From a virus: 54,110 nt of DNA. A program made the translations under genes and the position numbers. Positions 1 through 6,321 of the stretch are shown piece after piece. The stretch lies in IMG/VR virus record IMGVR_UViG_3300012924_000012, positions 1 to 54,110 of that record. The stretch is one strand, 5' to 3'. The notes beneath the pieces are model-generated. The model saw only the letters and a program-made list of their open reading frames with translations, made no database searches and had not been told where the DNA came from. How positions within the stretch are numbered: the first letter of the stretch is position 1; each line of letters begins with the position of its first letter.

Positions 1-85
1 CGATGGCGAAATGAGCAAGGCTTTTAACCTCTGCGGCGAGCCGATCATCTTGCCGGGTAGTTCTTTTGCCGAGGAGACCGAATGA
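1..85 (+). CDS. C-terminal end of the 53617-54072 gene (partial copy)
   Basis: This is the last 28 codons of the unknown 151-residue protein that is complete at 53617-54072, repeated here because the contig is circular. The stop codon (83-85) overlaps the start of the next gene in an ATGA arrangement, which suggests translational coupling. It is not a separate gene. Confidence 0.9.
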   Translation, partial: DGEMSKAFNLCGEPIILPGSSFAEETE

Positions 86-123
86 ACCATTTGGAACTTG
101 TCCGCAAGCGTCAGGCCGAACCC
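1..123. repeat. Terminal direct repeat, copy 1 (circular overlap)
   Basis: Bases 1-123 are identical to 53988-54110. The repeat cuts through a gene (end of one reading frame, start of the next) instead of lying between genes. That is what an assembler leaves when a circular or circularly permuted genome is opened at an arbitrary point. A true physical terminal repeat of 123 bp is possible but less likely. Confidence 0.95.
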
Positions 124-684
124 GATTTTTTTACTGAAGCGCAACGACGGCAAAATGCTGTCTTCAAGAAGTTGAGGAAGACAACCATCAATAGGATGGC
201 CGTTGCCCTACAGGATGAACCGACCACTAAGGGTAAGTTCATCTGGCTCAAAAAAATCATGACGACTCTTGGCCAAGCAACCGAAGGCATAGTCCCCTGT
301 AAAGCGGGCTGTTCTGATTGCTGCAAGATGGCAACCAATATCACAAGCCTGGAAGCGGAAGAAATCTCTAAGGCCACGGGCATACCCGTTACGGTGCCTT
401 CGTCTACCTTGACCAACGAGGAATCCATAAAGGCTTTTCAAGGCATTCCTTGCCCATTTCTCAGAGAGTCGCAGTGCAGCATCTACCATGTCCGACCATT
501 CGCTTGCAGAGCGCATTACAGCATGGACAAAGACAACCTGCTATGCAAGATCGTACCCGGCGAGACTATCCGTTCGCCAACCGTGAACACTTCACAATTT
601 TCTTTGCTTCACGCTCTAGCACATGTTGCCGAGAATGAAATGCACTTGGCCGATATCCGTGAATTCTTTCCACCAAAGGACTAG
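82..684 (+). CDS. YkgJ-family cysteine-cluster protein (first of two)
   Basis: This 200-residue protein has a C-x3-C-x2-C-C cluster (C73, C77, C80, C81), followed by a CPFL...C-SIY-x3-RP-x2-CR block. This is the signature of the YkgJ/CxxCxxCC family, which is proposed to bind iron or zinc. It starts at an ATG overlapping the stop of the preceding gene (ATGA), so it belongs to the rightward operon that crosses the circle joint. A second, shorter family member lies at 52243-52614. The N-terminal 70 residues are basic and specific to this copy. The role in the phage is unknown. Confidence 0.8.
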   Translation: MNHLELVRKRQAEPDFFTEAQRRQNAVFKKLRKTTINRMAVALQDEPTTKGKFIWLKKIMTTLGQATEGIVPCKAGCSDCCKMATNITSLEAEEISKATGIPVTVPSSTLTNEESIKAFQGIPCPFLRESQCSIYHVRPFACRAHYSMDKDNLLCKIVPGETIRSPTVNTSQFSLLHALAHVAENEMHLADIREFFPPKD

Positions 685-686
685 AT

Positions 687-1163
687 ATGCAAACTTTTGA
701 ATACACCACTGTAGACAAATCCACCTGGGGCGCTGGCCCTTGGCAGACGGAACCGGACAAGATGCAATTTTCCGACCCGATTAACGGCCTTCCTTGCTTG
801 ATCGTACGTAATGGTATGGGTGCACTGTGCGGCTATGTCGGCGTGCCTACTTCACATCCCTTGTTTGGTAAAAACTATGGAAAGGCTGAAAACATATCGG
901 TCCATGGTGGCCTGACCTTCGCTGATGCATGCGATCCCGGTTCACCAGAAGACCATGGTATTTGCCACATACCCGGCCCTGGTGAATCCAATCAAGTCTG
1001 GTGGTTCGGCTTTGATTGTGCGCATCACAATGACTTAATACCGGCCTATCCTGCAATGACACCGGAATTTAAGAAGATGATGGCTACAAACACGTATCGA
1101 AATGTCGCCTATGTTAAGGCGCAAATCGCATCCCTAGCTCAACAACTTTCAGAGGTGAAATAG
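687..1163 (+). CDS. Conserved phage protein of unknown function
   Basis: This is a 158-residue soluble protein. Two stretches, CGYVGVPTSHPLFG and WFGFDCAHHNDLIP, resemble a hypothetical protein seen in many unrelated tailed phages (from memory, not searched). It has many Trp, His and Cys residues but no catalytic motif I can name. It begins two bases after the YkgJ-like gene and is followed two bases later by the next gene, so the group is clearly an operon. Confidence 0.75.
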   Translation: MQTFEYTTVDKSTWGAGPWQTEPDKMQFSDPINGLPCLIVRNGMGALCGYVGVPTSHPLFGKNYGKAENISVHGGLTFADACDPGSPEDHGICHIPGPGESNQVWWFGFDCAHHNDLIPAYPAMTPEFKKMMATNTYRNVAYVKAQIASLAQQLSEVK

Positions 1164-1165
1164 CC

Positions 1166-1375
1166 ATGGCTGCAATACCTGAAGCAGAACTAAATCAATT
1201 GCTAGATGCAACAATGTCGACCCTTGAAGAAATATTCAAGGGCTACGGAATCCTTTTTGTTCTATTCGGTCAAGGCGACGGCGCGGCCCTCTGTAACTGC
1301 GAAGAGGATGTTCTCGTTGAAGTCGCTAAAGGCATCATTGCGAACCGTGAAAGGGTGGTACGTAAAAATGGATAA
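1166..1375 (+). CDS. Small protein, unknown
   Basis: This 69-residue protein starts with ATG at 1166, directly after the previous stop. It has a mainly helical look with a hydrophobic middle (GILFVLFGQGDGAALC), too short to be a convincing membrane anchor. Its last codons overlap the next start by 8 bases. I do not recognise the family. Confidence 0.6.
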   Translation: MAAIPEAELNQLLDATMSTLEEIFKGYGILFVLFGQGDGAALCNCEEDVLVEVAKGIIANRERVVRKNG

Positions 1376-1586
1376 CCATACCGGGAAATACGATATTCCT
1401 TGCGAGTTTGCTGTAGCAATGACAGGTGGCGATTTAGTAGGATTGATCGTTCTAAACGGTAATCATGGAAGCGGTTTTTCTATCGCTACCAGAGACCCAG
1501 AATTGCTAAAAAAACTTCCAAATTTTCTTGAAACAATTGCAAAGGAAATCCGTGAAAAAACGAAAGAAAGCAATGAACTACATTAA
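1368..1586 (+). CDS. Small protein, unknown
   Basis: This is a 72-residue protein. I chose the ATG at 1368, which overlaps the end of the preceding gene and has GGGTGG shortly upstream. Longer in-frame starts upstream would overlap that gene almost entirely. The fold is not recognised; the sequence alternates hydrophobic beta-like stretches with a basic C-terminal helix. Confidence 0.55.
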   Translation: MDNHTGKYDIPCEFAVAMTGGDLVGLIVLNGNHGSGFSIATRDPELLKKLPNFLETIAKEIREKTKESNELH

Positions 1587-1893
1587 CAATTACCCTACGC
1601 TTTACTTCGGATCACCGAAGTTTCGCAAACCGGATGAAGAACAAGTTCAAACGCCTGTCGGTGCAACCTGCGGCTGGTGCGATGAAGATGTCCAGCTGGG
1701 TGACATGGGGACCATCATTGGCAATCAGGTTTGTCACTATGAATGTCAGATGCGGTCTGTCGCGGGATCAGTCGGCCACCAGCTAGGCCGCTGCTCTTGC
1801 TTTGGTGGCACAGAGGAAGACCCGGAAGGAATGACCAACCGACAGGCCGCTATCGCTGCTGCGCGGCTTTGGGATGAGACACATAGCCATTAA
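1573..1893 (+). CDS. Conserved phage cysteine-rich protein
   Basis: This 106-residue protein has zinc-binding-like spacing: C-x2-C in GATCGWCDE, then H-x-x-E-C and a C-S-C near SVGHQLGRCSC. It ends in MTNRQAAIAAARLW. This layout occurs in many phage hypothetical proteins (from memory). I chose the ATG at 1573 over an upstream in-frame start because the latter lies fully inside the previous gene. The stop overlaps the stop of the opposing gene at 1890, so two operons converge here. Confidence 0.7.
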   Translation: MNYINNYPTLYFGSPKFRKPDEEQVQTPVGATCGWCDEDVQLGDMGTIIGNQVCHYECQMRSVAGSVGHQLGRCSCFGGTEEDPEGMTNRQAAIAAARLWDETHSH

Positions 1894-2099
1894 CCTGGGA
1901 CTAGGCCACGGCGGACACCACCGCCGCCGCCTTTCCCTGTCAACTCCACCAGGATGCTTTGCGCTCGTAACTGCGATACGCTCTCTTCCAAAGCAGTGAT
2001 GCTCAACTTTAGCTGCTGCACATTCTTCGCCAAAATCACCATGGAATCGGCCAATTGCTTAACCATGCCTAAAAGTTGCTGTTCTTCTTCTTCCGACAT
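1890..2099 (-). CDS. Small coiled-coil protein ending in a Gly-rich RGLVPG tail
   Basis: This 69-residue protein starts at ATG 2099, with AAGGAAAAG in a good position upstream. The body is an acidic, heptad-like helix (about residues 5-50). The tail is five glycines followed by VRRGLVPG. The RGLVPG string recurs near the N-terminus of the next minus-strand protein (2366-2710). Function unknown. Confidence 0.6.
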   Translation of the reverse strand: MSEEEEQQLLGMVKQLADSMVILAKNVQQLKLSITALEESVSQLRAQSILVELTGKGGGGGVRRGLVPG

Positions 2100-2123
2100 A
2101 CTTTTCCTTGAGTTCGTGTAGTT

Positions 2124-2217
2124 CACCAACAAGGAAGACGACTTGCACTTGATTAGGACCAGACAGCCGCCAAGCATCACATAATCCCTATAGTGCAAAT
2201 CTTCTTCCTTGTTGGTG
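2124..2217. repeat. 26-bp imperfect inverted repeat
   Basis: The left arm 2124-2149 and right arm 2192-2217 are reverse complements at 24 of 26 positions, with a 42-base loop. The outer 15 bp (CACCAACAAGGAAGA and its complement) are perfect. The repeat lies just upstream of the minus-strand gene at 1890-2099 and would form a long hairpin in a leftward transcript. Confidence 0.8.
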
Positions 2218-2365
2218 CCGGTCTTTCCCGGCTGTCCACATCATCACCGTAGTAAAGCGTGAAGTCTGAAAGGGTGACGGCTGATGCAGCAGAAGTTATA
2301 TTCCCCAATTCTGCTAGGGTTAAAGGCTCATGCTAAAACGAGCAACGCTACCAACCACAACAACT
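2218..2365. other. Intergenic stretch, no gene found
   Basis: This stretch lies between the inverted repeat and the next gene and has no reading frame with a plausible ribosome site. A short hairpin, GCCGG-tctttc-CCGGC, occurs near 2217-2232. I see nothing else of note. Confidence 0.4.
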
Positions 2366-2710
2366 CTATTTTTTCTTTGGTTTTTCCTTGAAATCAACAG
2401 TCTCTACTGTCGTCATATCAAACTTTGATGCCTCTTGCTGACCTAGCAAATCCCGCAATTTCTCTTTCAACTGATCATCAGTGAAGCCGGTCAACTGCGT
2501 CTCGCCAGTATGATGAATTGCCGTCAAACTCGGCATGATCCGATCCAGCGCCATGCCTAAAAGTCTCGCCCCTGTGGGACTCATTTGACCGACTTTTTGC
2601 GCCTCAATCTCATGGATCAATCGCAAAACCAGTTTCGGACCTTGAATCTCTGCAAGCCATTCAGGGCTACCAGGAACTAAGCCCCGTGGGCGCGGTGTTG
2701 TTATATCCAT
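2366..2710 (-). CDS. Conserved phage protein, possible small-terminase-like
   Basis: This 114-residue protein starts PRPRGLVPGSPEWLAE, has a central helix (QMSPTGARLLGMALDRIMPSL) and a TDDQLKEKLRDLL segment, and ends in a lysine-rich tail. The DRIMPSL...TGE pattern reminds me of proteins annotated as small terminase or terminase-adjacent in some phages. However, this gene is far from the large subunit, so the assignment is weak. It is on the minus strand in the same group as 2760-2972. Confidence 0.5.
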   Translation of the reverse strand: MDITTPRPRGLVPGSPEWLAEIQGPKLVLRLIHEIEAQKVGQMSPTGARLLGMALDRIMPSLTAIHHTGETQLTGFTDDQLKEKLRDLLGQQEASKFDMTTVETVDFKEKPKKK

Positions 2711-2759
2711 TGCAAGTTCTCAAACTGAAAATTCTATGGTAGATGTCTTGTATCTCATA

Positions 2760-2972
2760 TTAATCAGTGGCTGTAAAGACATCTACAAGCTTTCGTTGCT
2801 CAGCCTTCCATTTTTCATCCCTCAAGCTTGAGTAGCGCCTTTCCCGTTCGCAAACGTTTGAACAACACGGCGCTGTCTGTCCTCTTCCTATTGCGTTGCG
2901 TACCTGATCGTTGCGAGCCTTGAATGATTTACCACAGATCGGACACTTACAGGGGATCACCTTTGCACTCAT
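2760..2972 (-). CDS. Small zinc-finger-like protein
   Basis: This 70-residue protein has C-x-C-x2-C (CKCPICGKSF) and a second cluster, C-C-x3-C (PCCSNVCERERR). Together these could form one zinc-binding site. The C-terminus is basic. It may be a nucleic-acid-binding accessory protein; family not identified. It starts at ATG 2972 and is divergent from the promoter region at 3001-3033. Confidence 0.6.
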   Translation of the reverse strand: MSAKVIPCKCPICGKSFKARNDQVRNAIGRGQTAPCCSNVCERERRYSSLRDEKWKAEQRKLVDVFTATD

Positions 2973-3000
2973 GTAATTTTCTTTGCTGTTCTCAAACTTA

Positions 3001-3033
3001 GTGCTTGCACTATGACATAGGATGTCATACTAT
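3001..3033 (+). promoter_or_regulatory. Rightward promoter with operator-like palindromes
   Basis: The -35 TTGCAC (3005-3010) and -10 TACTAT (3028-3033) are 17 bp apart. Inside the spacer is a perfect palindrome, ATGACAT-agg-ATGTCAT (3012-3028). The -35 overlaps TGCTTGCA (3003-3010), which resembles the recurrent ATGCTTGCAT motif found at other promoters in this genome. It would drive the genes starting at 3080. Confidence 0.55.
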
Positions 3034-3079
3034 ACGGTCTTAGGCAGCGCAACGGGCGCGGCGAAATTGGAGAATGAAA

Positions 3080-3307
3080 ATGATGCAAGAAAAATTGGTT
3101 TGGCCTTCTCTTGAATCGAAAGGTACGATTTTCCCAAAATCTGGCGTTCGTGCAATTACGCTGAGTGGCGAAGAAATCCCTCTGGAATCTGAAGGCGATT
3201 TTATGAAGGCCGAGCGATGGAGCAATGGGACGATCTTTGCACTTATCAATGGTGTACAGCGCCGTATCCATCCTGAAACTATTGATTACGTTATTCAATC
3301 AGTCTAA
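3080..3307 (+). CDS. Small protein, unknown
   Basis: This 75-residue protein starts at ATG 3080, with GGAG at 3069-3072 giving good spacing. The ATG at 3074 would be too close to it. The sequence looks beta-rich (GTIFPKSGVRAITLSGEEI). Family not recognised. It is the first gene behind the promoter at 3001-3033. Confidence 0.55.
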   Translation: MMQEKLVWPSLESKGTIFPKSGVRAITLSGEEIPLESEGDFMKAERWSNGTIFALINGVQRRIHPETIDYVIQSV

Positions 3308-3314
3308 CAACTGC

Positions 3315-3330
3315 ACCCGCTTCGGCGGGT
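3315..3330 (+). other. Strong hairpin with TTCG loop between genes
   Basis: ACCCGC-TTCG-GCGGGT is a perfect 6-bp stem with a stable tetraloop, located between the stop at 3307 and the ribosome site of the next gene. There is no T-run, so it is more likely an RNA-stability or translation element than a terminator. Confidence 0.5.
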
Positions 3331-3347
3331 AGGACTTGGAGAAAAAA

Positions 3348-3560
3348 ATGGAAGTAACAACTGTACAACTGGCACGTATCGAACGTGACTATTCAAAGAT
3401 AGCTGGCGAGCCGGTAGGCGTTGAACAGGTTAGCAATGCAATCTACGTTTTTGGCTCCGAAATCGCTACACTTCGCCTCTTCCGTAAGATGCCGTACGGG
3501 CGTCAGGATTACAGCAAAAACTTGGGTAAGTTCTTCTTTTGTGTCGAACTTACTTCCTAA
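3348..3560 (+). CDS. Small protein, unknown
   Basis: This 70-residue protein starts at ATG 3348, behind GGAGAAAAAA. The sequence MEVTTVQLARIERDY looks helical, followed by beta-like stretches and a FFFCVELTS end. No family recognised. It is the second gene of the short rightward group. Confidence 0.55.
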   Translation: MEVTTVQLARIERDYSKIAGEPVGVEQVSNAIYVFGSEIATLRLFRKMPYGRQDYSKNLGKFFFCVELTS

Positions 3561-3562
3561 AC

Positions 3563-3730
3563 ATGAGTCCAGAGCAAAAATGGCGCATCAGCCAAGCCAT
3601 CGTCCAGTGCGATGATTTTATCGACCAAGAGGAGCAGCGAGACCCGGAGTTACGCCCAGCCGCTGCTAAAGATCTTCTTGACTTTTACAGGCAACATAAA
3701 GTTAAATTGCAATCTATGTTAAATTCCTGA
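3563..3730 (+). CDS. Small protein, unknown
   Basis: This 55-residue helical protein starts at ATG 3563, two bases after the previous stop. It has no good ribosome site of its own, so coupled translation is likely. The sequence has an acidic middle (DDFIDQEEQRDPE) and a basic end. Function unknown. Confidence 0.5.
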   Translation: MSPEQKWRISQAIVQCDDFIDQEEQRDPELRPAAAKDLLDFYRQHKVKLQSMLNS

Positions 3731-3737
3731 TAATAAG

Positions 3738-3756
3738 CCGCTCATGAAGCGGTTTT
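3738..3756 (+). terminator. Probable intrinsic terminator
   Basis: CCGCT-catga-AGCGG is followed by TTTT. It is a short stem placed directly after the 3563-3730 gene on the plus strand. The T-run is short, so termination may be partial. Confidence 0.45.
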
Positions 3757-3803
3757 GTCAGTGAAAGGACCGGAATCCACCGTCCATCTGAAAGGAAAAT
3801 ATC

Positions 3804-3983
3804 ATGCCATCACTTTTGAATCGTCTTATCGCCTTCTTGAATGCCCATAGCGTGGACATTATTACGACCACCGAAACCACTATTACGGTTTCTGGCATGT
3901 ACTGCCGTGATGGTGTTGCATTTTCCCAGCCTGATGTATTGCCTGCGAATCTGGAAGCCATTCGCAATTACCTGGGCTACTAA
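3804..3983 (+). CDS. Small protein, unknown (59 residues)
   Basis: An ATG at 3804, preceded by AAAGGAAAATATC, opens a 59-codon frame ending with TAA at 3981. The protein starts MPSLLNRLIAFLNAHSVDII, is rich in Thr in the middle and ends in NLEAIRNYLGY. The strong ribosome site and the tight junction with the next gene support it. No family recognised. Confidence 0.6.
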   Translation: MPSLLNRLIAFLNAHSVDIITTTETTITVSGMYCRDGVAFSQPDVLPANLEAIRNYLGY

Positions 3984-4006
3984 TCTTGGACAAAATCCTA
4001 AATGTC

Positions 4007-4192
4007 ATGTTCTGGCTGTCTATCGATGGTAAACCGCTGGCAAGCTTTCAGAACTTACCCGGTCCCGACCCTGATATGACACCTGCGCAAATGCGAAACC
4101 TTGCTGCGGCTCTTGTCAAGATAGCCGATGACTGTGAAGCAGTCCCGACCAAACACAAGCCAAGAAGGATTGTTCTAGGTTATGAATTGTAG
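4007..4192 (+). CDS. Conserved small phage protein, unknown
   Basis: This 61-residue protein is taken from ATG 4007 (MFWLSIDGKPLASF...). A TTG at 3986, just after the previous stop, is an alternative start, and neither has a clear ribosome site. The motif MTPAQMRNLAAALVKIADDCEA is shared by small phage proteins I recall as hypothetical. It ends just before a clear terminator. Confidence 0.55.
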   Translation: MFWLSIDGKPLASFQNLPGPDPDMTPAQMRNLAAALVKIADDCEAVPTKHKPRRIVLGYEL

Positions 4193-4194
4193 TG

Positions 4195-4222
4195 AAAAGG
4201 CCCGGTAATCCGGGCTTTTTTC
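4195..4222 (+). terminator. Intrinsic terminator
   Basis: GCCCGG-taat-CCGGGC (4200-4215) is followed by six T, with an A-run before the stem, so it could also work on the other strand. It closes the 3080-4192 group. Confidence 0.85.
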
Positions 4223-4273
4223 TTGTGTAAGGAATTTTTTACATAAAGCCATGTAAGTAAACCAATTTTACTA

Positions 4274-4319
4274 TTGACAATGCTTGGCATACTCATATAA
4301 TCACGATGCAAGATAGCAT
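4274..4319 (+). promoter_or_regulatory. Perfect-consensus sigma70 promoter with ATGCAAG motif downstream
   Basis: TTGACA (4274-4279), a 16-bp spacer, then TATAAT (4296-4301). Just downstream is ATGCAAGATAGCAT (4306-4319), close to ATGCAAGTATGCAT found at the same relative place behind the promoter at 13773. The motif covers the expected transcription start, as an operator would. Confidence 0.85.
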
Positions 4320-4339
4320 TTGTTACAAGGGGAAATACA

Positions 4340-4570
4340 ATGGCTGATGCCATTCAACCAGAAGAAGTTGTAAAAGCGAAAACCTTGCAGGCCGTCGAGT
4401 TCTACTATGCAAATAAGCATCTAGGCGTATCGCCTTATGCTGCGGCATTAAAGTTTTCAATTAGCCCTTCTGCTGTCTATCGTAAAATCCGTAACCTGGA
4501 AGAGACGATTGAAGATCGTTGCCCTTGCTGCGGCCAACTTACCAGAAAAACCTTAAAACTGAAGGATTGA
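4340..4570 (+). CDS. Small helix-turn-helix protein with C-terminal CPCC motif
   Basis: This 76-residue protein starts at ATG 4340, behind AAGGGGAAATAC. Residues about 28-52 (VSPYAAALKFSISPSAVYRKIRNLE) look like a helix-turn-helix, with ISPSAVYRKI as the recognition helix. CPCCGQ near the end could bind metal. It is probably a DNA-binding regulator. Being the first gene behind the strongest promoter in the window, it is a candidate for the protein that reads the ATGCAAG motif; that link is inference. Confidence 0.65.
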   Translation: MADAIQPEEVVKAKTLQAVEFYYANKHLGVSPYAAALKFSISPSAVYRKIRNLEETIEDRCPCCGQLTRKTLKLKD

Positions 4571-4571
4571 A

Positions 4572-4946
4572 ATGAGCAAAATCGTATCCGTTGATGACAA
4601 GATGAAACAGGCATTGGATGATGCCGTGGCATTGATTTCGACTCTTGAAGGCCCGTACCTGAAACAGCTTACCGGTATTCTTAATCGTGAAATCGAAGCA
4701 CGCGATAAAAACCGCATTCAAGAAGTGCGCCTTCAAATTCAGCGCCTCGCCGCTGATGTTGGCATGAGCATTGAAGATTTGATGACGTTGCCCAAAGCGA
4801 GAGCCGCCCGTGCGCCGCTCGGCATGCGTTTCCAACATCCTACCGAACCAGATAAACAATGGTCAGGAATGGGTCGTAGACCAGAATGGGTCCGTGCGTG
4901 GATTGATAGCGGTCATAGCTTGGCAGAAGCATCTATTCCAACCTAA
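4572..4946 (+). CDS. H-NS-family nucleoid/xenogeneic silencer protein
   Basis: This 124-residue protein has an N-terminal coiled-coil region (about residues 10-65) typical of the H-NS oligomerisation part. The C-terminal DNA-binding motif is W-S-G-M-G-R-R-P-E-W-V (about residues 96-106), matching the H-NS family core W-x-G-x-G-R-x-P. It starts at ATG 4572, right after the HTH gene. Host H-NS silences AT-rich foreign DNA by bridging it. A phage copy may protect or silence phage genes or interfere with host H-NS. The family call is firm; the role is inferred. Confidence 0.85.
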   Translation: MSKIVSVDDKMKQALDDAVALISTLEGPYLKQLTGILNREIEARDKNRIQEVRLQIQRLAADVGMSIEDLMTLPKARAARAPLGMRFQHPTEPDKQWSGMGRRPEWVRAWIDSGHSLAEASIPT

Positions 4947-4957
4947 GAGACCATAAA

Positions 4958-5215
4958 ATGACTGACGAAGAAGAAATTAAGTTCAAGAGCGAAGTCAGCC
5001 AAGCAACGCAAGGCATTGTCTCGTTGTTGCTTGGAATGGGCTTAGGTCCGAACGAATCAGCTTATACACTTGGGGTAACAATGAGTGCATTGATTGAATT
5101 TCTTGATCAAAAGAATCCTGATAGTAATTCCGATGTACATAAGGATATGATGATGAAAATTTTCAATAAAGCATTGGCAACAGTCAAATCTAAAATTTTG
5201 ATTATTGAAAGCTAA
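4958..5215 (+). CDS. Small protein, unknown
   Basis: This 85-residue protein starts at ATG 4958. It has an acidic N-terminus, a hydrophobic helix (GIVSLLLGMGLGPNESAYTLGVTMSALIEFL) and a basic C-terminal helix. It may dimerise through the helix. It is the last gene of the HTH/H-NS group; no family recognised. Confidence 0.55.
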   Translation: MTDEEEIKFKSEVSQATQGIVSLLLGMGLGPNESAYTLGVTMSALIEFLDQKNPDSNSDVHKDMMMKIFNKALATVKSKILIIES

Positions 5216-5221
5216 TCAATC

Positions 5222-5377
5222 TTAAAACCCCGCTGCGACCGCCGCCAGTACACAAGCCGAAAGGTTCAAACCCATGAAGCTTTGGCCGGTTTGCAGCGTT
5301 ATCACCATCATCGGTTCCGTTTGATCAATGCCTCTGACATTTTCCTCAATGTAGGCAAGGATTTCGGTATCAGTCAT
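5222..5377 (-). CDS. Small protein, unknown (51 residues)
   Basis: A minus-strand ATG at 5377 overlaps the stop of the gene before it (ATGA) and opens a 51-codon frame, MTDTEILAYIEE..., ending in LSACVLAAVAAGF. The tail is a short hydrophobic helix. Tight coupling supports it. It is the last gene of the leftward early operon. Confidence 0.55.
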   Translation of the reverse strand: MTDTEILAYIEENVRGIDQTEPMMVITLQTGQSFMGLNLSACVLAAVAAGF

Positions 5378-5517
5378 TTTTTCATCCCCTTTTGTTCTGC
5401 CTTGATCAAATCGTGCCCAAGCAGCCGCCGAATCTCTTCATTGGTTGGCTTGTGTACCCGGTAAGTCACTACGGATACTTGCACTGGCTTGCGCTCTTTC
5501 TTGATCTCGGTATCCAT
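5374..5517 (-). CDS. Small basic protein, unknown (47 residues)
   Basis: This minus-strand frame from ATG 5517 gives a 47-residue basic protein (MDTEIKKERKPVQVSVVTYR..., then NEEIRRLLGHDLIKAEQKG). The ATG sits directly behind the T-run of an intrinsic terminator and has no clear ribosome site. It would therefore be expressed only when that terminator is read through, or from an internal GTG. Confidence 0.45.
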   Translation of the reverse strand: MDTEIKKERKPVQVSVVTYRVHKPTNEEIRRLLGHDLIKAEQKGMKK

Positions 5518-5520
5518 AAC

Positions 5521-5547
5521 AAAAAAGCCAGCATTGCGGCTGGCTTT
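5521..5547 (-). terminator. Intrinsic terminator after the Q-like gene (leftward)
   Basis: On the minus strand, GCCAGC-(6-base loop)-GCTGGC is followed by six T. It is located between the Q-like gene (ends 5601) and two small downstream genes. Confidence 0.8.
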
Positions 5548-5600
5548 GAGAATATTGGTTTCAATTTACCTGAATGTATAGTCTTTTTTCCACGAAGTGT

Positions 5601-6056
5601 CTACCCCGCTACGGATATTTTTTCATTCTTTTTTTCTTCCAATTTTCGCCACTGACGGAACACCATGTTATGGGCTTGCGTTAGCAAAACGTAGTACCTG
5701 GACCGGTGGACGCCGAGTAGCTTTGCATTCTCTGAACCTGTACGCTTCTTCTCTATGATCCTGCCGTTGACATCAGCGCGGCTCAGGTGATGCATAACGA
5801 ATGCTTGCCGGTGCTTAACGGGTAGTCCTACCACTAACTTTTCAAACTCTATCACCTGAAGCAAGTTGACCTTTGGAGGCTTGTAGAGCGTCACCTCAAG
5901 GTCGCCGCGCATGGGGAGGTAGAGGAACCCTAGCGGACAGCGAAACGATGGCGGCAGGTAGTCCCTGTTGCGGCCCCAGCGTATCCAGTCGCTTATCTCC
6001 GTGGACAGGATTTTTTCGATCTGCCTAATGCCCAAGTCTTCGGATTCCGTGAACAT
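5601..6056 (-). CDS. Putative late-gene regulator (Q-like antiterminator / sigma-region-4-like HTH)
   Basis: This 151-residue protein starts at ATG 6056, with AAGAG upstream. The C-terminal half contains LPVKHRQAFVMHHL, then ENAKLLGVHRSRYYVLLTQAHNMVFRQW, a layout like sigma-70 region 4 and phage late activators or antiterminators. Its position as the last large gene of the leftward early operon matches lambda Q. The late operon has a terminator before its first gene and several more inside, which fits an antiterminator. The exact mechanism cannot be seen. Confidence 0.6.
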   Translation of the reverse strand: MFTESEDLGIRQIEKILSTEISDWIRWGRNRDYLPPSFRCPLGFLYLPMRGDLEVTLYKPPKVNLLQVIEFEKLVVGLPVKHRQAFVMHHLSRADVNGRIIEKKRTGSENAKLLGVHRSRYYVLLTQAHNMVFRQWRKLEEKKNEKISVAG

Positions 6057-6061
6057 GGTCG

Positions 6062-6277
6062 TTACTCTTTGCAATCACAAAGTTCTATCGTCATAGAACG
6101 TTCTTCTTTGTTAATCTCTGTATTCATTTGAATTGCACCACTTGAGAAAATTTTTAATGACTCTTTTAATTCATCCTCTGTGATAGTCGTTTTCTGAAGA
6201 TTTAGCCGATGCATTAGAACAAGGATAAGAACAGTTTTTGAACCTGTTTCTTGCTCTGTAGTCATATTCGCTCGCAT
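6062..6277 (-). CDS. Small acidic protein, unknown
   Basis: This 71-residue protein starts at ATG 6277 behind GAGGGGGAAAT, one of the best ribosome sites in this operon. It is helical and acidic, and ends in ELCDCKE. It sits between the AAA+ ATPase and the Q-like gene. No family recognised. Confidence 0.6.
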   Translation of the reverse strand: MRANMTTEQETGSKTVLILVLMHRLNLQKTTITEDELKESLKIFSSGAIQMNTEINKEERSMTIELCDCKE

Positions 6278-6321
6278 ATTTCCCCCTCGATTGAACCCCG
6301 GCCTAGACCGGGGCATTGTGA

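Noticed and set aside
1-123. Physical terminal repeat of the packaged DNA
   Set aside because: It lies inside coding sequence of a continuous operon and is short; assembly overlap of a circular map is the simpler reading.
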